Shown here piece by piece: positions 12,863 to 25,850 of a stretch of 64,000 nt of DNA (position 1 is its first letter; each line of letters begins with the position of its first letter). Location of the stretch: NCBI RefSeq assembly GCF_022458985.1, contig NC_061781.1, positions 1,380,001-1,444,000 on the forward strand, written 5' to 3'. The position numbers and the translations under genes are program-made. The stretch comes from Mugil cephalus (Eukaryota > Chordata > Actinopteri > Mugiliformes > Mugilidae). The notes under the pieces were generated by a model, which did no database searches, was not told the DNA's origin, and worked only from the letters and a program-made list of their open reading frames with translations.

Positions 12863-14830
12863 ATCGCGAAGAGCTCATTCCAGGATGAAAATGTGTTAAA
12901 ATCCATATAGAGCTTTACGGGCCTGTTAGACCCGAAGGAGATGGATTTTTTTTTTTTTTTTTACGCAGGAACGTTTTCCTTTAAGCTCCTTTAGATTTGT
13001 TTAATTTATAACATGGTATTATTTTTGGAGATTAACTTTGTCACTACTACACTTTCCATTTCTTTTCAATTCAGTGAATTTATTTTGGATTTGTTTAAGT
13101 TAAATGATTCACCAAACAAGTCCGGGCTGCAGATGTGAGTGAAATATCAGGATAAATAAATGTTTCCTTTCTCTGCCTTTGTCTGAATATTTAAATCAAT
13201 TTATGTTTTACTTAAATTGAGTTTTATTTTTTATTTATTTATTTTATCCTGGAGAGAGGATGGGGGAGCGTTGCATTTATTCAGAGAAACGTTCCGCCAA
13301 CTATCACTGCATTATTTCACCTCCTCGCGAAAGACTCTCGGCTGCATCAGGAGAAGATCTGAATTATTGAAGCCCGGCAGGGGAACCACTGCTCTCCGCT
13401 GCATCACTCACCGGCTCCACTTCTTCCCTCTGTCTGTTTTCCACTTCTTGGTTGTAGCTGGGGAGTCCAGGAACGAGGCCAAACAAGCGTGAAAAGCTCC
13501 GCGGAGCAGCGAAGTAGAACGAAACATTGATCCCCGAAATAAACCCCGATGGAAACAAATTCAGAGGACTGGACTGAATTATTGATCGCGCCGCGTAAAA
13601 CACGAGAATGATTGGAGAGTAATGTGCACCAGGTACATTGGAGACACAGGTACAGGCCTCTCTGTCCCACTGAACACCCCCCTCCCTCCCTCCAGCAGAA
13701 ATAAGCCGCTTTTATTTACTTCACATGCGGGAACCAGAGCGATTTATAGAAAGTGATCCTGTGATTTTACGCAGAGCTGACCCTCCGGCACAAAACTCAT
13801 TTCAAATTCAAGAAGTCAGCGGAATCGTTTAGAGAAGAATGCGCCTGGTTTGGATCAAGCAAAATGAAACATTAATAAATAAGAATATTCAGTTTTTAGG
13901 ATTTAAATCTGCAAACTGGGGGCTTCAGAGGAATTACTGCACATGTGAAGAGGAATCTCACTTTTAACTTTCGTGCTTTCAGAGCTGTTTCTGAGGGATT
14001 CGTCTGATCTTCCCTGACATGTTTCACAGGTCGTGCCATGTGTCCACATTTGCCATCTTTTTTTCAGACGCCTGTTTGTCACCTTGTTAAATGTGCGGCT
14101 GAAAAAAACAGCGGCATCATCTGTGCAAACAGCGCGGCTCTGTGGTGAAGAAGAAGAGAGAGAATCACCAAAAACAGATGAGACGAGGCCAGACTCTTCA
14201 GGAAAAATCACCCGATGTTTTTTTTATTTATTTATTTATTTATTAAGATCGCACCTGCGCGACTAAATACGACTCAGTTTAGTTTTAGTTTGCGTGAGAA
14301 ATACTTTTGGCTTTATTCTTGTGTGGTGGCCCAGAAACACTCACCGTCTTATTGGAGCAGGGAGCTGTCAGAAATGTGGGGAGGTTTAAACCCGAAGCAC
14401 TCATTAAAGCAAATATAAGTAAGAATATGCAAAAGAGATAATTTTATTAGATGCGTGGAAGGAAATCTGGAGGAAATAACAAATTTCCTATGTTTGTCCT
14501 TAAAATATGGAGCGAAATTTAGTCTTTTTGGTGCGTAACTTTGTATTTTACGTGCGTAAATATTTAGGGTGCCTACATTTGTAGTTTTGCTGTGCAAATG
14601 AGTATTTTTGCTGCATACAATAGTATTTCGGTCTTGTTAGTGCGTAAAGTTGCATTCGTGGGGTGAAAATTTGGATTTTTCGTGGCTAAATTGAAATGCG
14701 TTGTTGTTGTTTTTATTTCGCCTAAATTACTGTTTTAATATGAGCCACGACACTAACGCCGCCAGCCCTACGAAGACTATCCACAAACAAGTAAAAACCG
14801 ACCACAGATCAGACATTTCTTTATAAATTA
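12101..14830. other. Intergenic, T-rich homopolymers, no gene seen
   Basis: T homopolymers occur at 12821-12854 and about 12946-12962, and a TTTA tract at about 14218-14244. Several GCGTAAA-type words recur. No exon is supported. The open frames on both strands lack family features. Confidence 0.45.
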
Positions 14831-15102
14831 AGTGTTTAGAAAAATAATCTCCACATTGTTTTCTGTTGTTTTGTTTTGTTTTGTTTTTTTTTTATTATTC
14901 CTGAAGACAACGGCACTTGTCTCATTTCACTCCACACAAAAACATTATTTATTCATAGCAGTTCTCCGCTGGCCACAAACTCACATGACGAGAGAGAATT
15001 TACCCTCGATGCATAAAAGAAGAATCAGATTCACAGGTGACACCAAAAGAGATTTAGATCCATGTGATAATAATGTCTACAATACAATAAAATCAGACTT
15101 AA

Positions 15103-15110
15103 CTAGCAAA

Positions 15111-15155
<45 letters not shown>
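15103..15155. repeat. (TAC)n microsatellite
   Basis: About 15 TAC/ACT triplets. A long open frame across this tract yields a tyrosine run and is an artefact of the repeat. Confidence 0.95.
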
Positions 15156-15256
15156 AATAATAATGATAAGAGTAAGTCGTCTAATAGTAGTAATGACACG
15201 AAGAAAAATGAAATAAACTTAAGGTTAAACAGATTTTTAAGAGTTTTTGTTCATCG

Positions 15257-15257
<1 letters not shown>

Positions 15258-15302
<45 letters not shown>

Positions 15303-15335
15303 CATCATCATTATGGGGTGGGGGGTGGGGGGGGC
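15258..15335. repeat. (ATT)n-(ATC)n microsatellite and G-rich run
   Basis: A triplet ATT tract changes to ATC and is followed by GGGGTGGGGGGTGGGG. The polyasparagine and polytyrosine frames here are artefacts. Confidence 0.93.
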
Positions 15336-15517
15336 TTCTCTGTTGACCATCACCTCTAATTGGAAACGAAAGTAACGAACAACAGATTCGTGACACGAAA
15401 CAGACGATTAAACAAAAAAACCACAAGCAAAAATAAATCCATATTGCAGAGCAGCCATTTTACTTTTCTGTTTGTGGTTCTTCTTGATTGGGAGAAGAAA
15501 TTACGATGTGAAACTGA

Positions 15518-15580
15518 ATATTATATATATATATATATATGAATTATATATAATTCAGTACATACATATATATACACACA

Positions 15581-15614
<34 letters not shown>
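15518..15614. repeat. (TA)n microsatellites
   Basis: Two TA tracts (about 15520-15540 and 15585-15614) separated by ACACACA-containing sequence. Confidence 0.93.
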
Positions 15615-15619
15615 CGTTT

Positions 15620-17090
15620 TTGTTTCGGATATCTCTGTGCTGCTCTAATATTCTGCTCTGCTCCGACATTAAAGGGCCACAGGGGCCCAAATGCCTTGTT
15701 TTTTTAAGGATGTATCTCGTTTCCGCCAACGATTAATTTGTCTTTTACGCCACTTTACAGCCACTTTTTCTTTTCTTTTTTTTTCTTTTTTTCTTCCTCT
15801 AAATTGCTTCCATGCACAGGTCACGACTCGGAGTCCATTATTGCTGGTACTCACAATTCTTCACCGGATCACTGCTGCTGCACAGAGCCCCTCACCATTA
15901 AAACCAGCTTAAATCAGAAAAACAATAAACATTAATATAATTATTATAATGTGATTATTTTTGTAGTTGTAGTTAATAACTAAAATATCATGATGAATCC
16001 AATAACTACGTGTTGAAGACTTTTGAATTTATTAACTGCGCATAAAACAATCACCTGAAGACTCAATTCACAACTAATCAACAACTAACTATAGGGGTAT
16101 GATAGGGAGTTTATTTTGGTTGCCAAGTTGGAAACAATCCCAATCAACAAAAATTAATAATAATCAATCAAAATATAGTTTCTACTGATTCCAACCAACC
16201 TGGCAACCTCAGATTTGTTAAAACTAAATTCCAAATGTTTTAATTAGATATTCAATTTATTTCTTTAAAGATTGAACTCTGCAGCAGTGAACAAACTTGG
16301 TCATAAACAATTTTAAGCCCCTCTGAGCTCCTGGTATCTGAGCAGCGTGTCCTGCAGGATTGTTTTCCTCCTTGCTAACAGGCCTCTTAGCTTACGCTTT
16401 TTCCCTCCCCCCGCCGCCCAATAAGTTCTTACCTGAAATCAAATCCTCCTGCTTAACGAGGAGGAGAAAGCCAGAGAAAGAAAGAGAGAAAGAGAGAGAA
16501 AAAGAGGGAGAAAAGGCGGTTGTGAGCGTCAGCCCTCTGCACTATGTCATCGTGGTATTTGACAGTTGGAATTATCTGTAAATACTTGGTTAAAGTGTGT
16601 ATGAGTTCCCCTCTTGTGCCCCGCGGTCCGCCCCGGTTAGATTTACAAATGATAACATAAACAAGAAAGAAAGAAGAATAAAAAAAGAAGAGAAATTTAA
16701 TTCTCATTTGAGAAGAATCAGGAGGAGGCCCGATCACGATTGGGGCCCCACCAGGTAAAAAACTTTGGAGGTCTCTGTAAATGAAGGTTTGGAAAGTGCG
16801 TTGACCCTTGACCTGCAGAGAGGACTGCCTTCCTGCAGCATCGGCCCTACAGATCCAATTCAGAATCTGAGGGCCTGATGCTGCAGGATGAATTCGAAGG
16901 ATAAAACCACAGGAGAAGAAGACTGATGTTGTTCTTAGCGACAAACATTTAGGTTGGTCCACATTGCTCTGAGCGCAAACACAAACACTCTTCTGTCCCC
17001 CTCACCAAGGGCGTAAAGCGGTCTGCGCTAACAAGCCAGCCTCATGCACCTGAAGAGGGGGGGTTAAAAGACAGAAAAGAGGAGAGGGCA
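15620..17090. other. Intergenic, no gene seen
   Basis: AT-rich sequence with a GAAAGAGAGAAAGAG run near 16475-16510. Nothing coding is supported. Confidence 0.45.
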
Positions 17091-17099
17091 GAGGTCACG

Positions 17100-17750
17100 C
17101 TGCGTCTAGGCCCTACCGTCAAAGACAGACGTCCTCGTACATCTCCTCGCCGCGTAGTTGAGCAAACCACAAGCCTTGTGGGTAAACAAAACTGGTGGAT
17201 GGTGGATGGTTTCACTTTGCAAGCTGCCCCACCTCTGCTCCCTCTTCACCCTCTGTGTGGGCGGAGCCAAAGCATTCAATGTATATGTCAATCATTTACT
17301 GTCGGACCCCAATGAGGAAGCATTTGTCTCTTTGATTTGTCTGCAGGGAGTCAGTCAATGATTGAAAACACGCATAGATGGACGCCCAGAGTGTTCAGAG
17401 AGTCTCTTTTTTCTCATTTTTATTTAGTCGTAAGAGGCCTTGAGCAGAGCGCTAACGACGTCAGGCTAAAATTGAGATGCCAAGACTTCAGATGGTTAGG
17501 GAATGCATGGTGTCAATGCAAGGGTCCTCTCAAAGGTAGAAGGACTTTCCGTGTTTCTGTGTCGGCTGTGTTCCTGAGTGCCTGAAAGCGATAGAGATCT
17601 GTAGGGTGCAGAGGGTCAGAGGTGAAGCCTGGCGCTGTGATCTTGTGTTTGTTATTGCTATTTCTGCCCTTGGACGGGTTAACATAGCACACACCGCATC
17701 AGCTGCTTCGTGCACTTCCTCTGACACTCAAGAGACGTCTGAGGGTCACT
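17100..17750. other. Possible conserved non-coding element
   Basis: About 650 bases of balanced composition without microsatellites or transposon signatures. They contain homeodomain-, CCAAT- and GC-box-like words such as GGGCGGAGCC (17258-17267) and TCAATCATTTACTG. No exon-like frame with good splice sites is seen. The call rests on sequence texture only. Confidence 0.25.
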
Positions 17751-19105
17751 TCCACATGTGTTGATGGGCCCCGAGTGAACTAATCTAAGCTGCTGAAATG
17801 TTATCCCACTGCAGGGAGGACGGGAGCAGAAATGGCCTCAGTGCTGCCGCTGCTCTACACTGTAGGAAAGGCAGCTGTATTTAACATCCATATATAAAGC
17901 AGAGAAAGATCAATAATGATCTAAATAGTCATTTAGTAACAGTTATCACATGATTAATTAAGTGAAAACTAATTCTTTATCGAATAGTAGAGCCTCTAGT
18001 GGACGTTAGTGGAACTGCAGTTTGGTACTTTGATTTTGTCTTTGTACCGCGCTTCCTTGTGTTTTGTGTGGTAGGGAGAAAATATATCCTGCAGAAAGAG
18101 AGAGAAGGAGGCTGCACATCAATAATTTGTCAAGTTATGAGAGTAACCGTTGCTGCAATCAGCTGCAATAACCCAGCTACACTATTTATCTAAAACATGC
18201 TATAGAGTACTATTAAATGCTAGTGATGGTGCTGAGTTGCCGCCAGTTTTTATACCAGCTATACATATCTGCAGCTCACAGTATGTAGCACATAAGCAGA
18301 TTGTTCTCAGCATATGTATTCAGGTCATGATTATAGATTTCATTTACAATTCTACTTTCTGCTATTTTTTTTATTAGTAACGTCATCAGAGATTAGTAGG
18401 TGTCGACTTTAAAAGATCAGAAATCCTGCAACCTCTTGTGTAAACATAGATATAGATGCAACAAAGACTTGAATCAGCTGAGAAGGTCATGTTAAATGTG
18501 AAGCAGTATTGAAATGTTTAAGGTGTTTATGTATGTCAAATTAAATGAAAATCTCCCTGAGTCGATTTCAACACCAACATATTAACATTCGTAGTCCTTA
18601 AAGCAGAGCCACAGACCTCTGAAGACTAAACTGTCGAACCTATGCCTCCAGATAAGTCTCCAGTTTTTTCTGTTTTGTTGTTGATGCGTTGAAATACAAC
18701 AGCAGCCACATAAGAAGAAGCAGAGGTATGCTAATGAAGTCAGAGGATTGTTCTGTGTGCATCATAGGCCTCCTCTGAGTACGGTGGTCGGCTGCCCGCC
18801 CACCTCCTTTGTTTTCATGCTTTAAACGCTCAACAGAGTCCCACTAATATAGAACATACTGGGGGAGTAGTAATGTAACAGAGAGAGAGAGAGAGGAAGA
18901 AGAGGGAATCCACTCCATCAGTCATTATTTATGGTTTGGAGAGGTTTAAAATCAACACGTTCAGGAAGCAGGTCCACGGCCTTATGGCTTTATAACTGCT
19001 GTTCAAACAATCACAGCACAGATACCAGATATGGATCAATCCTCAGACCTTTACAAGGAGCTGGAGCTGTGGCCTAGTGTTACAGAAGCGCTTTGGACCA
19101 TCAAT
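17751..19105. other. Intergenic, no gene seen
   Basis: No exon or element was recognised apart from a short GA run near 18880-18897. Confidence 0.45.
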
Positions 19106-19109
19106 GTTA

Positions 19110-19232
19110 AATGGTCTTACTTTTATATAGAAGGGACAGATCAGCATGGCACCCTCTGGCGATCGGACTGCTAAGCCTTCAGTTCGTGGACAACCTGCTC
19201 TACCTACCTACCTACTGAGCCACAGCCGCCCC
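19110..19232 (-). mobile_element. tRNA-derived SINE, inverted truncated copy
   Basis: On the minus strand this reads TGGCTCAGTAGG (A box; 19211-19222 on the plus strand), then CAGGTTGTCCACGAACTGAA, a degraded B box, and a tail with CTATATAAAAGTAAGACCATT. It is the same family as the copy at 1.69-1.97 kb, with an internal deletion between the tRNA head and the tail. The A box is flanked by repeated TAGG units. Confidence 0.75.
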
Positions 19233-19379
19233 CATGTCCTGATATTTTTGCCCTCCATTCCATTCCTGATGTTTTTTATTATTGTATGTTGAGTACAGAG
19301 CCCCAATCTGATCTGTATCTTTGTCATTAACATGTTGTGAAAGTGACAATAATGACTCAAATTTGGACCTACACAACTG

Positions 19380-21100
19380 AGAACCTTCACTGACAGAAAG
19401 AAAGTGTCCTTGGTTCGGTTCTTCTTTGTTTATTGTGACCAAACCAGTCTCTTAAAACTAAAGACAGTTGGACAAAATTTCTTGAAGAAACTCAACAAGT
19501 CCTGTTGTCATTCGGTGCGTTTACATGCAGAGCTTAATTGAGCTATGCTCAAAATTCGACTTCTGACTACAGTCCTTGTCCCAGTTTACATGCAGCATAG
19601 AAAATCGAATAACTGTTCTCCTCTACACTAGGTGGCGATATGTGTCATTTTAGTGGGTTAATACCACGTTAATACGGCTCACTTTCCGGTTGATGTATTA
19701 ATAATAATAATAAACAAGAGTCGTTCATGCAGCAGACCAGTGTTTCAAACAACAATCAGACGGATTTTTAATTTTTTTATTTTATCATATATGTAATGTG
19801 CGCACTACTTCTGGTGCAAGTAAGATATGCGCTATCCCTCAGACAGTTCTTCTTCTACTGCGACCAGCTTTCTTGGATGGTTTTGTTCTGGGGTCACACG
19901 CCAGCACAGGCGGGAGCAGGTTGTGGAGCATGCGTACCTGCATTATCTAATTGAAAAATGCGATTCACTGTATACATGCGGGAGAAAATCGAATTCCAAT
20001 CACATTATCTGGGTGTCTCAATCAGACAATGACAACTCCGATTTTAATCGGAGTAACGTGTTTACATGCACTTAAGTTCTCCTGTCATAGCCCGATTAAG
20101 CAATAATTTGTTTTTTCATGTGCATGTAAACGCAGTGTTCCAGCTTTGGTTTTTGATCACTGAGAACCTTCAAAGACAGACTATGGAAGGAAGTCTCTGT
20201 GGTATTCAGAGGCCACGTTTACACAAATATGATTTTTTGGTAAAACATACATGCAGGCGCTTGGAAAAGACAAATACAGAGCCTGTGTGCTTTTTTTTTC
20301 TTTTTCATCCGCGTGGACGACTTGATACGAACACGATGATGTCATTGCCTCGACCCTCTAGCCCCCAAAGTCTCATAACTACAATGACAACATCAATCAC
20401 AGGCTTGTGATGGTGCTGCATCAGACATTGACCCTTGTTGGGTGGCCAGAGCAATACTGTTGCTTCACCACTACACTGAGCTAAAAAGGATTAGGGACTG
20501 TATGTTTGTTTATGGAGTGGAGGGTTGATGTGCATGCTCAGCCTCTTCTTCTTTTTTGTGCTGAGCTCTGAAGCAGAAACAATGCCACACAAAGGGCTGT
20601 CGCCATAGCTACGGCATCAAATTGACACAAAGGTCTAAACTGCCTAATAGTGCCTTCAAGAAACTGTACAAGTCTAGTTGTCCTTATTTTAGCTTTGGTT
20701 TTTGGATATACGATGACCTGAATGACTGACAGCCTTTAACGACAGACTGAGGAAAGTCTTTATAGTTCTTCATCTTCCTCGAGGTGTGTCTGGGCTCATT
20801 CTCTATCCACACTCTCCATGAGTCATTTAGATGTGAATAAGCTTCTCGGATGAAACACCTTCAAGAAACCCTACAAGTCCAGTTGTCTTTGTTTCAGCTT
20901 TCTTTTTTGGATATATTATGGCCTTGAAGAATGAGAACCTTCACAGACAGAATGTGGAGGAATGTGTTCTTCTTAGTTGAGGTGCTCATTCTCCATCCAG
21001 TCATTTAGAACTGAAGACTTGAAACGTCCTCAAAAAACCCAACAGGTCCAGTTTTGGTTTTGTCTTGGTTTAGTTTTTTTGATATTTCACATTTTTGTTT
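19380..21100 (+). repeat. Dispersed repeat family, plus-orientation copies
   Basis: At least four diverged copies share the core AAGAAACCCTACAAGTCCAG followed by TTGT, then TTTCAGCTTTGGTTTTTGGA, then GAGAACCTTCACAGACAG. Copies lie near 19380-19510 (continuing at 20140-20190 after the MITE), 20650-20780, 20855-20960 and 21020-21070. Linked words include GGCTCATTCTCCATCCA and GAAACACCTTCAAG. No coding frame is conserved between copies. Family name unknown to me. Confidence 0.6.
19513..20137. mobile_element. Probable MITE with TGCGTTTACATGCA terminal inverted repeats
   Basis: TGCGTTTACATGCA at 19516-19529 is matched by its exact reverse complement at 20121-20134. Extra copies of GTTTACATGCA lie inside in direct orientation (19584-19594 and 20060-20070). 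The roughly 620-base element has no transposase frame, so it is non-autonomous. It splits a copy of the surrounding dispersed repeat, which shows insertion. A PIF/Harbinger-like or other DNA-transposon origin is a guess; the target-site duplication is not clear by eye. Confidence 0.65.
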
Positions 21101-24100
21101 AAACACACAGATATTTGTTCATCCGGTGTTTTGTGTGAGAAATGAAAACAAATGGGAGTCCTAACTGAGGTGAACATGAGTGATGGAGCTGCTAGGGTGT
21201 GTATGGCGAGTGGTCTGGTTTGGTTTATATATATTGGTATATGGAGTGGTAATAGAAGAATGGGAATGACAAGGCAGATGAGGGGAATGGTGGGATGGAG
21301 TCAGTGAATGTCTGACATCGCCAAAACCTGCCATGTGTCATTGATTAACCGGGTAGAGTTGCAATGATTTAGTTGACAAAGCATCACGTTAGCGGGTCCA
21401 AGTGTGTGTGTGGGTGTAGATTAATGACCCTGGGACGAGCCAGATACTTGTTGACATAAACCAAGGTGCCAGGGTGATATCATGACATTGTTTTATTTCT
21501 CACGGTGCTATTTTTCCTCTTTATTACCAGGAGATTATTGAGTGCAGCTCTGTCTTGGAATGGCGCTTGCTAAAAAATGATTCATGTAGAACTTTCTTTG
21601 CAGCAACTGTAAATATTAAAAACTGAAACTAGCAGTCAAGGTGCTCTGAGCTAAAATAACTTCTCACCAGCAGGTGGCAGTAGTTTGCATTCAGTATTCA
21701 AAAGGGGAAACAGGAAGACCTACTATTAGAAAAGTTTCCGTTAGCTGGGAGGCTTGGAGGCTAAGAAGAGTTACAGTAAGGAGAGCTACCATTAGCTATG
21801 AGGCTAGGAAACTATGAGGAGGTACTATAATTTTTTTAATTGCTAAAAATCACCTGCCTTTCTTTCAAAATTGATGCAACAGAAACAAAGAACCACATGC
21901 CCTATTTCCCTGCAAATTAACGTTGTTAAATAAAGAAGATATCTTTTTATATTTTGGAGATATCGACTTCATTCTTAATTTTTAAATAAAAATCCTATTT
22001 AAACGTCCACCTTCAGGTATATAGATCCTGAAACTATGGCCATTGTTTCTAGGGCCAGTATATGTGTGTGAGGAAAAGGTAAAGAAGCCAGGTAGAACAA
22101 CAGTCAACACTATTCTCAAACCGAAGCCAGACCTGTTTTATCTCAGCGAGGTCTTTGCAGGGGCAAGGCCAGACCTGACACTGTGTAGCTGGGAAAGAAA
22201 GAGGAGGAGGAGGGTAAGATGAAGCTGCTGCGGGCCTGGAGGTCTGACTGTCTGTGGAAGGCTCTGCTCTGGGGGCTAACTGATTAGGCTATAATTTGAG
22301 GGGGTGTCTTGAGGGAGCAGCCCCGTTTTCACCCACCACCCCTGCCGCCGCCACCACCATCACCGCCGCCGCCGCCACTCCTGGGAGGCTGGGGCTGGTG
22401 CAACAGGACCCCGAGCATCAACACACACACTTGAATGAAATGATGGATAAGCAGACGTGGGGATTGAGAACAGGAAGTGATGGTTTAAACAGAGACGCCA
22501 GCAGCAGAAACACTCCCTCTTCTCTCTCTCTCTAACATTAAAGCTACAGCACAGTGGAAGAAACAGGTAAGATTTGAGTTATGTTTCACAGTCATGCCAC
22601 CAGCATAGACTCATTTAACCTGGATATAATCAGCATCTTGTTAGATCACATGACTGCCTGTATGTGAAAGAGACTGCTGGAAGTTTCCCTCCACTCTAAT
22701 GAGCTTTTTATCATCTTGGTCCAAAAAACAAACACTTTTATTTGTATCATTCAGGTAAGCTCTATGTATCCAAATACAGTAAAAGGGGATAAACAGGTAC
22801 ATGAAAATGTTCCAAATGCTGCTGCTTTAATTTTACTTATCAGCACAATTGTTGCACAGTTCCTGATTATAGGACTTTGAGGGAAACTTTAAAGAATTTC
22901 GGTTAACGAAGGCTGACTGTGACATCATCTCTCTTCTGTCTGAGCCAAAACGTTTCACTTGAATGACCCACAGAGACTAGAGCACCTGAGAGGACATAAC
23001 TGAACACCAAGAAGAGCTACCACTAGCTCAGAGGCTAGCAAGCAAGAAAGAGCTACTGTAAGGTTTAAATTAAATTTAAGATGCAAATATTTTCCCTGAC
23101 AGTTTATAGAGACCAACCATGGAGCCAAAGATAGAAAACTTTAGGCATATGATCATCAGGTGGGTAAAAATGCTAAAGGGATAAATTATTTTGAGAAATT
23201 TAGGTTTCTTTCAGAGAATAGATTTAGCAGAAATCACTATCATGTCTGCATGGTCTATGTTAAACTAGCTATTTCTGCATAGAGTTATATAACAAACTTA
23301 AGACATGCCAGAAAGCAGGTCTGTTGCCTACGTTTTCAAGAAGAAAGGTTCAGTCAGTCTCCTCCAGGAAATCCTGCCAGGAAATGTGAAAACGTCAAAC
23401 TATACATGAATAAATTTAACAATCGATGCATGGTTAAATTAAAATAATAAAGATAGCAACCCGCTGTGGTGTTGTCTCCATATTTTAGTCCACGCAGACA
23501 ATATAACACCCGTAATTAAAGCAGTGTAATATTTATTGCCGCCAGTTTTAAGCAAAGAGGCTGATATTTATCCAGTGATTACAGGTACTAAAGCTCAGGC
23601 CTGCTTTGTTTCCCCGTGCTGTTTGGCCATTGCCATGACGCTGCGTGGGTCTCCACTGTCAACAAGCAGCTTGCAATCTCCCATTAGATCAGATGCTATT
23701 AGAGCAGAGAGGAGTCGCTGAGCAAACACTGTTCCTGCCTTTAAAACCAGGTTATCTAATCTCCTCAACGGGGATGAGCTGGACTTTGGAGTTCATGGAC
23801 AGACGGGGCGGTTCGTCCACAAGGGGCTGTTTGAAGCACCACTCAGCCTCAGACGGGCTCTCATTGGTCGATCCCCATGACGGGCCTCATACAAGGCTTT
23901 ATGAGCAGTGATCAGATAAGAGATCATGGAGGTTCTTTGTTGAGGGTCAGATAACGTCTGGTGCTGATGATCAGAGATGTTGCAGTGTCAGTTGTTTTGT
24001 TTGGATGGGTTCACATTTTGTTTTTAGTCAGAAAATTACAGTTGAAGTGTTTATTAAATGTAAATGTTCGCTTCACTGTCAAATATTGGGTGCTTCTGTA

Positions 24101-24840
24101 AAATCCATAGTTATTGTGAGGTTTGACTAAAGTCGATAACTTCTAAGTATAAAAATACATCTTTATTCAACCAGGTTAATTGGAAGGTCTGCAATGTAAG
24201 GCAACCTGGTACAGATGTGCTGAAAATGGACATAACTTCTATGAGTCTTCTTTTTTGTTGCTTTAAATGTGGTAGAAACACATTCAAAAGACTGAATGGA
24301 TTTTTTAAAATATTGCCAAAGGTTTAAGGGGTTAGGATCACGATGTCAACGCTATGTTTCCAGAAGTTTTGAAGCTCAGCATGGCATTTCCAGTCATCGC
24401 CATCTTGGCCCACCTAATTCCCAAGTAACGCAAAAATGGTCAAAGAGGTGGAGCTGAGTAGGCTTGACATAATTTAAACAAGTGAGTTCTGTAAAGCTTC
24501 ACCATTAGAGTTGATGTCAATGGAGGAATTGGCTCTAGAGATCAAAATTTCTTGTAAAGTTGATATTATATATTTGACTCTTATTTTTTTGGAAGCTATG
24601 GGCAGCAGAACTATATGTATCTCAAATTATGTCAAATTTGACGTGATCTTTTAAGACTTATTCTGGTAAACTTGGTCTTATTCTCGTTATTTACTCTTAT
24701 TTTCATGCCTGTTAGACTCTGAAACAAGATCAGTTCTCTGTATTATTCCCTCCCTCTTGACTCATTCACGTTCCCGTCTTCCAAACCTCCAGAAGCTCCT
24801 TTCTCTCTCTCTCTCTCTCTCTCTCTTCTCTTTCTGTCTC
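21101..24840. other. Intergenic, no gene seen
   Basis: No exon was recognised. Two similar GAGCTACCA.TAGCT..GAGGCTAG stretches lie near 21782 and 23011. A CCGCCACC-rich patch near 22340-22380 gives an alanine/threonine-rich frame that I do not regard as a gene. A CT microsatellite lies at about 24800-24825. Confidence 0.45.
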
Positions 24841-24849
24841 TACGCGTTC

Positions 24850-25850
24850 ATGGCTGGGTGCTTTAGCCCAGGCTCAGGAGGCAGCCAGCCCGGGACCCGG
24901 CCTGCCTAGCATCAGGCTAAGTGCCTCTGACAGCCAACCGCACAGTTATTAACTGTGATCTGCCACCACAAGGCTTGGGCAGCCCCGCATCGAGGGGAGG
25001 GTCCACCAGAGGGCTCTGCTCTAAACACAAAGACCGCTTTCACCGTGTAGCCTTCCTGCTCTCTCTAATACATATTTACATCATACACTGTGCATGTACT
25101 TTGTCTAATATTACTTATGAGGAGCTGGAGCTGCTGGGACGCCGCCCGCTGACGTCTGTGAACTTCTTTAACATGTACAGCATGGTGAGGAATGCTGTCC
25201 ATAGTCTAGAAGCTTTCATCCATATAGGTGGTCTGCAGCATTGTTTGTCCTGCGCTCGCCCTCCTGCATCCCGGGCCGCCCCTCCTCACAGGATGTGGGA
25301 GACCCTCCAAACAACAACACAACACGGGTCATTAGACGACAAAATTGGGAGAGAAATAAATAAATGTTAGCAAGTCAGAGAGACAGAGAAGGAGAAAGAG
25401 AGAGAGAGAAAAAGAGTGAGGTCCATAATGACAGCTGACTATGTTTAGCCCCCAGAAAGGCGCTGGGATAAACAGCAGCTAGTCCGAGCTAACAGGAGGG
25501 CTTTAAGTCGCCGGATTGAAAACCCCCAAAGCCACTTTTTTCCTGCCCACACCGGCCATAATGAGAGCCCCACCATTCAATTGTTGAATAGTTGAGGCTT
25601 TTCCCTTTGAGGTGACTGGCTTTAATATAGCAACGCGACATACACAGTGGAGCAATGGACGTCCCCAGCCGTGTTCAAAGCTGTGGCGGGATAAGGACAC
25701 GGCTGACATGCATTATTCCTTACAAAAGCTGCCCTTTGTATGCTTTATGCTCAGATCCCACAAATTGTAGGCTTTGTCCGTCAACATTTCTTATTTCAGG
25801 CAGAGCTTCCCTCCCTCCCCTTCCTCGTCCTCCTCCTCCTCCCCACTGCT
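24850..25850. other. Possible conserved non-coding region with an unidentified 149-codon open frame
   Basis: This kilobase has higher complexity and GC than its neighbours and no transposon signature apart from a GA run near 25395-25410. A plus-strand frame at 24921-25370 includes ITYEELELLGRRPLTSVNFF, but its N-terminal part looks random and no family is recognised. The segment 25540-25800 has the unbiased, motif-dense texture of vertebrate conserved non-coding elements. Enhancer, lncRNA exon or chance are all possible. Confidence 0.25.

Noticed and set aside
14832..15426. Long open frames rich in Tyr, Asn, His or Asp on both strands
   Set aside because: They are produced by TAC, ATT and ATC triplet microsatellites and have no family features outside the repeats.
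16453..16962. 169-codon minus-strand frame
   Set aside because: Its C-terminal third is a translated GAAA-rich run and the rest has no recognisable domain or splice context.
22296..22535. Ala/Thr-rich 79-codon frame
   Set aside because: Arises from a CCGCCACC-type GC patch and lacks any recognisable domain or conserved start context.
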